A stretch of DNA of 64,000 nt, from assembly GCF_023546765.1 (NCBI RefSeq), contig NZ_CP097484.1, positions 3,380,001 to 3,444,000 of the forward strand, given 5' to 3'. The DNA is from Methylobacterium tardum. Its GTDB lineage: Bacteria; Pseudomonadota; Alphaproteobacteria; Rhizobiales; Beijerinckiaceae. Under the pieces are notes generated by a model, which searched no databases, was not told the DNA's origin, and saw only the letters and a list, made by a program, of their open reading frames with translations. Shown in pieces: positions 62,363-64,000 of this stretch (positions are counted from its first letter, which is position 1; each line of letters starts with the position of its first letter). Position numbers and translations under genes: made by a program.

Positions 62363-64000
62363 CTACGGATCGGCCGGCGCGAGATCGACGATCCGGAGCT
62401 GCGCCCGCTCGGCGCCGCGCCAGCGATCGCACGACAGGGTTCCCGCCACGTGCATCTCGCGGCCGATCCCGTTCAGCAGCGCGAGGCCGAGCGGTCGCTC
62501 GGCGGCCCGGAAGCAGATCGCCCCGACGGCCTGCCCATCGCGGCTGCGCAGGCGTGCCCGGACGTGGCTTGATCCCACGACCCCGGCATCGACCAGCCGA
62601 TGCCGTCCGAGCGCGAAGACGGGCTCCGGCGCACCCTGGCCGAACGGTCCTGCACGCTGAATCAACCGGACAGTCTCCGCGGTCGCACCCCCTGCACTGA
62701 GGCCGCCATCGATCAGCAGGGCATCGGCCGCGCGCGCGACGGCAACGCTCGCCCCGAGCAGCGTTGTCAGATGCGCCTCGAAGCGCGGAATATCGTCGGC
62801 GCGCACCGTCACGCCGGCCGCCATGGCATGGCCGCCGCCCTTGCTGGCGAGCCCCGCCTCCACGCAGGCCCGAACCGCGAGGCCGAGATCGGCCCCGGGG
62901 ATCGAACGGCCTGAACCCGTGGCGCTGCCATCCGGGCGAATCGCGAACGCGAAGGCCGGTCGGTTGAAGCGCTCCTTCAGCCGCGACGCGATCAGCCCGA
63001 CGACGCCCGGGTGCCACTCGGCACTCGCCGTGACCAGAACGGCGCGTGCCGGATCAAGGCTTAGCGCGCGCTCCATTTCGGCCTCTGCCTCCATGACGGC
63101 CTGCGCCTCGATGGCTTGCCGCTCGCGGTTCAGCCGGTCGAGTTCGGCGGCGATCCGTGCGGCCTCGACCGGGTCGGCCGTGGTCAGAAGCCGGGCGCCG
63201 AGCCCCGAATTGCCGATGCGGCCGCCGGCATTGATCCTCGGCCCCAGCACGAAGCCGAGATGCCAGGATTCCGGCGGTTCGATCAACGAGGCCGCGTCGA
63301 GGAGCGCGGCCAACCCCGTCCGGCTGCGATGACGCATCACCGTCAGACCTTGTGTCACGAAGGCGCGGTTGAGGCCGGTGAGCGGCACCACGTCGGCAAC
63401 GGTGGCCAGCGCCACGAGGTCGAGGGCATCGGTAAGGACGGGCTCGGGCCGGGTCGGCCCGAAAAACCCCTCCTGCCGCAGGGCGCGGTTGAGGGCGACG
63501 AGCGTCAGAAAGACGATCCCGGCGGCGCACAGGTGGCCGAGACCGGAGAGGTCGTCGAGTCGATTCGGGTTCACGACCGCACGCGCCGGCGGCAGGACCT
63601 CCGAGGCGGCGTGGTGATCGAGGACGATGACGTCGAGCCCCGACTTCTCGGCTTCCTCCAGCGGTCCGTGTCCGCTCGTTCCGCAATCGACGCAGACGAG
63701 CAGGGTCGCGCCCTCCGCTGCCAAAGCGGTGATCGCCGCCACGTTGGGCCCGTAACCCTCGGTGATCCGGTCCGGGATGTGGATGGGTGCTTTCAGGCCG
63801 AGGCCGCGCAGATAGCCCGCCAGCAGAGCGGCGCTGGCAGCTCCGTCAACGTCGTAGTCGCCGAAGATCGCCACGGTCTCGTTCCGCCGCACGGCGCGGA
63901 CGAGCCGACGCACCGCCGCATCCATGTCGAGCAGCGTGTCGGGATCCGGCATCAGGTCCCGGAGCCGCGGTGCGAGGTGACGAGCGGATTCCTCCGGTAT
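62363..64000 (-). CDS. recJ: Single-stranded-DNA exonuclease RecJ, N-terminus beyond the window
   Basis: The frame is open to the window edge, so the N-terminal part of this minus-strand gene is missing; 545 codons are visible. The DHH core has FGDYDVDGAAS, VCVDCGTSG and VLDHHAASE; DHHA1 shows RPDGSATGSGRSI and GGGHAMAAGVTV; and the C-terminal OB domain follows. RecJ degrades 5' single-stranded DNA ends in recombination and mismatch repair. The DRMPDPDTLLDMD stretch marks the true N-terminal part just inside the window. Confidence 0.93.
   Translation of the reverse strand: MPEESARHLAPRLRDLMPDPDTLLDMDAAVRRLVRAVRRNETVAIFGDYDVDGAASAALLAGYLRGLGLKAPIHIPDRITEGYGPNVAAITALAAEGATLLVCVDCGTSGHGPLEEAEKSGLDVIVLDHHAASEVLPPARAVVNPNRLDDLSGLGHLCAAGIVFLTLVALNRALRQEGFFGPTRPEPVLTDALDLVALATVADVVPLTGLNRAFVTQGLTVMRHRSRTGLAALLDAASLIEPPESWHLGFVLGPRINAGGRIGNSGLGARLLTTADPVEAARIAAELDRLNRERQAIEAQAVMEAEAEMERALSLDPARAVLVTASAEWHPGVVGLIASRLKERFNRPAFAFAIRPDGSATGSGRSIPGADLGLAVRACVEAGLASKGGGHAMAAGVTVRADDIPRFEAHLTTLLGASVAVARAADALLIDGGLSAGGATAETVRLIQRAGPFGQGAPEPVFALGRHRLVDAGVVGSSHVRARLRSRDGQAVGAICFRAAERPLGLALLNGIGREMHVAGTLSCDRWRGAERAQLRIVDLAPADP

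Noticed and set aside
1..64000. Search for tRNA, rRNA, CRISPR, IS or prophage
   Set aside because: No tRNA-like TTCGA arm, rRNA, direct-repeat array, transposase or integrase was seen by reading; a proper search could still find a degenerate one.

Overview
The window looks like chromosomal DNA of a high-GC methylotrophic alphaproteobacterium, most probably Methylobacterium/Methylorubrum or a close relative. The main reasons are a DUF447-type protein of the kind found with tetrahydromethanopterin-linked C1 genes, an MxaD-like periplasmic protein, a formyl-CoA transferase/OxlT oxalate locus, and Rhizobiales-type gene neighbourhoods (erpA/dgt/argS/SPOR/nagZ/tatABC, DHBP synthase with a degenerate GTP cyclohydrolase II domain, HWE/HisKA_2 kinase). 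There are no rRNA or recognisable tRNA genes, no insertion sequence, no CRISPR array and no prophage. Almost everything reads as core or conserved accessory chromosome.

Layout. 1-2.4 kb: the end of a C1-metabolism-like cluster (cut-off gene, DUF447 protein, MxaD-like SRPBCC protein, YVTN beta-propeller). 2.5-9.1 kb: mixed cell-envelope and stress genes (alpha/beta-hydrolase lacking its serine, response regulator, Tat-exported dienelactone hydrolase, DUF192, double cold-shock protein, acyltransferase-like membrane protein). 9.1-12.1 kb: efp with its modification genes epmA and (frameshifted) epmB. 12.1-17.5 kb: GST, RraA-like, YdcF-like, DUF3253, DUF599, acylphosphatase, formate/nitrite channel, gamma-glutamylcyclotransferase and two tiny membrane proteins. 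17.5-27 kb: frameshifted pccA, L,D-transpeptidase, histone-deacetylase-like amidohydrolase, LysE exporter, ribB, aroC, an orphan McrB N-terminal-type protein, anmK. 27-37 kb: tyrS, tatABC, nagZ, SPOR protein, argS, Gly/Tyr-rich secreted protein, dgt, erpA. 37-42.7 kb: large exported protein, a NitT/TauT-type ABC transporter, phhB. 43-49 kb: RND pump with two adaptor proteins and a divergent TetR repressor. 49-52.4 kb: a three-gene signalling operon (MHYT-PAS kinase, receiver protein, REC-HWE/HisKA_2 kinase). 54-60 kb: oxalate locus (frc, formyl-THF hydrolase-like gene, class II aldolase, oxlT, FCD-type GntR). 60-64 kb: HD-GYP phosphodiesterase, CAP lipoprotein, and recJ running off the end.

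Seven places in five genes show the same defect: one missing base that splits an otherwise well-conserved reading frame (epmB, pccA twice, tetR, the REC-HWE kinase twice, and a roughly 50-residue membrane peptide). All are deletions and most lie in or beside short G/C runs. This fits residual sequencing or assembly error better than gene decay, but the raw bases given here do encode broken frames.

The most interesting points are the one-carbon/oxalate links (formyl-THF hydrolase homologue between frc and oxlT; a near-palindromic TGGYATACCR-like motif at three places in that locus), the orphan McrB-type domain protein, the absence of scpAB between nagZ and tatA, the serine-less hydrolase, and two previously easy-to-miss tiny membrane proteins behind pccA.
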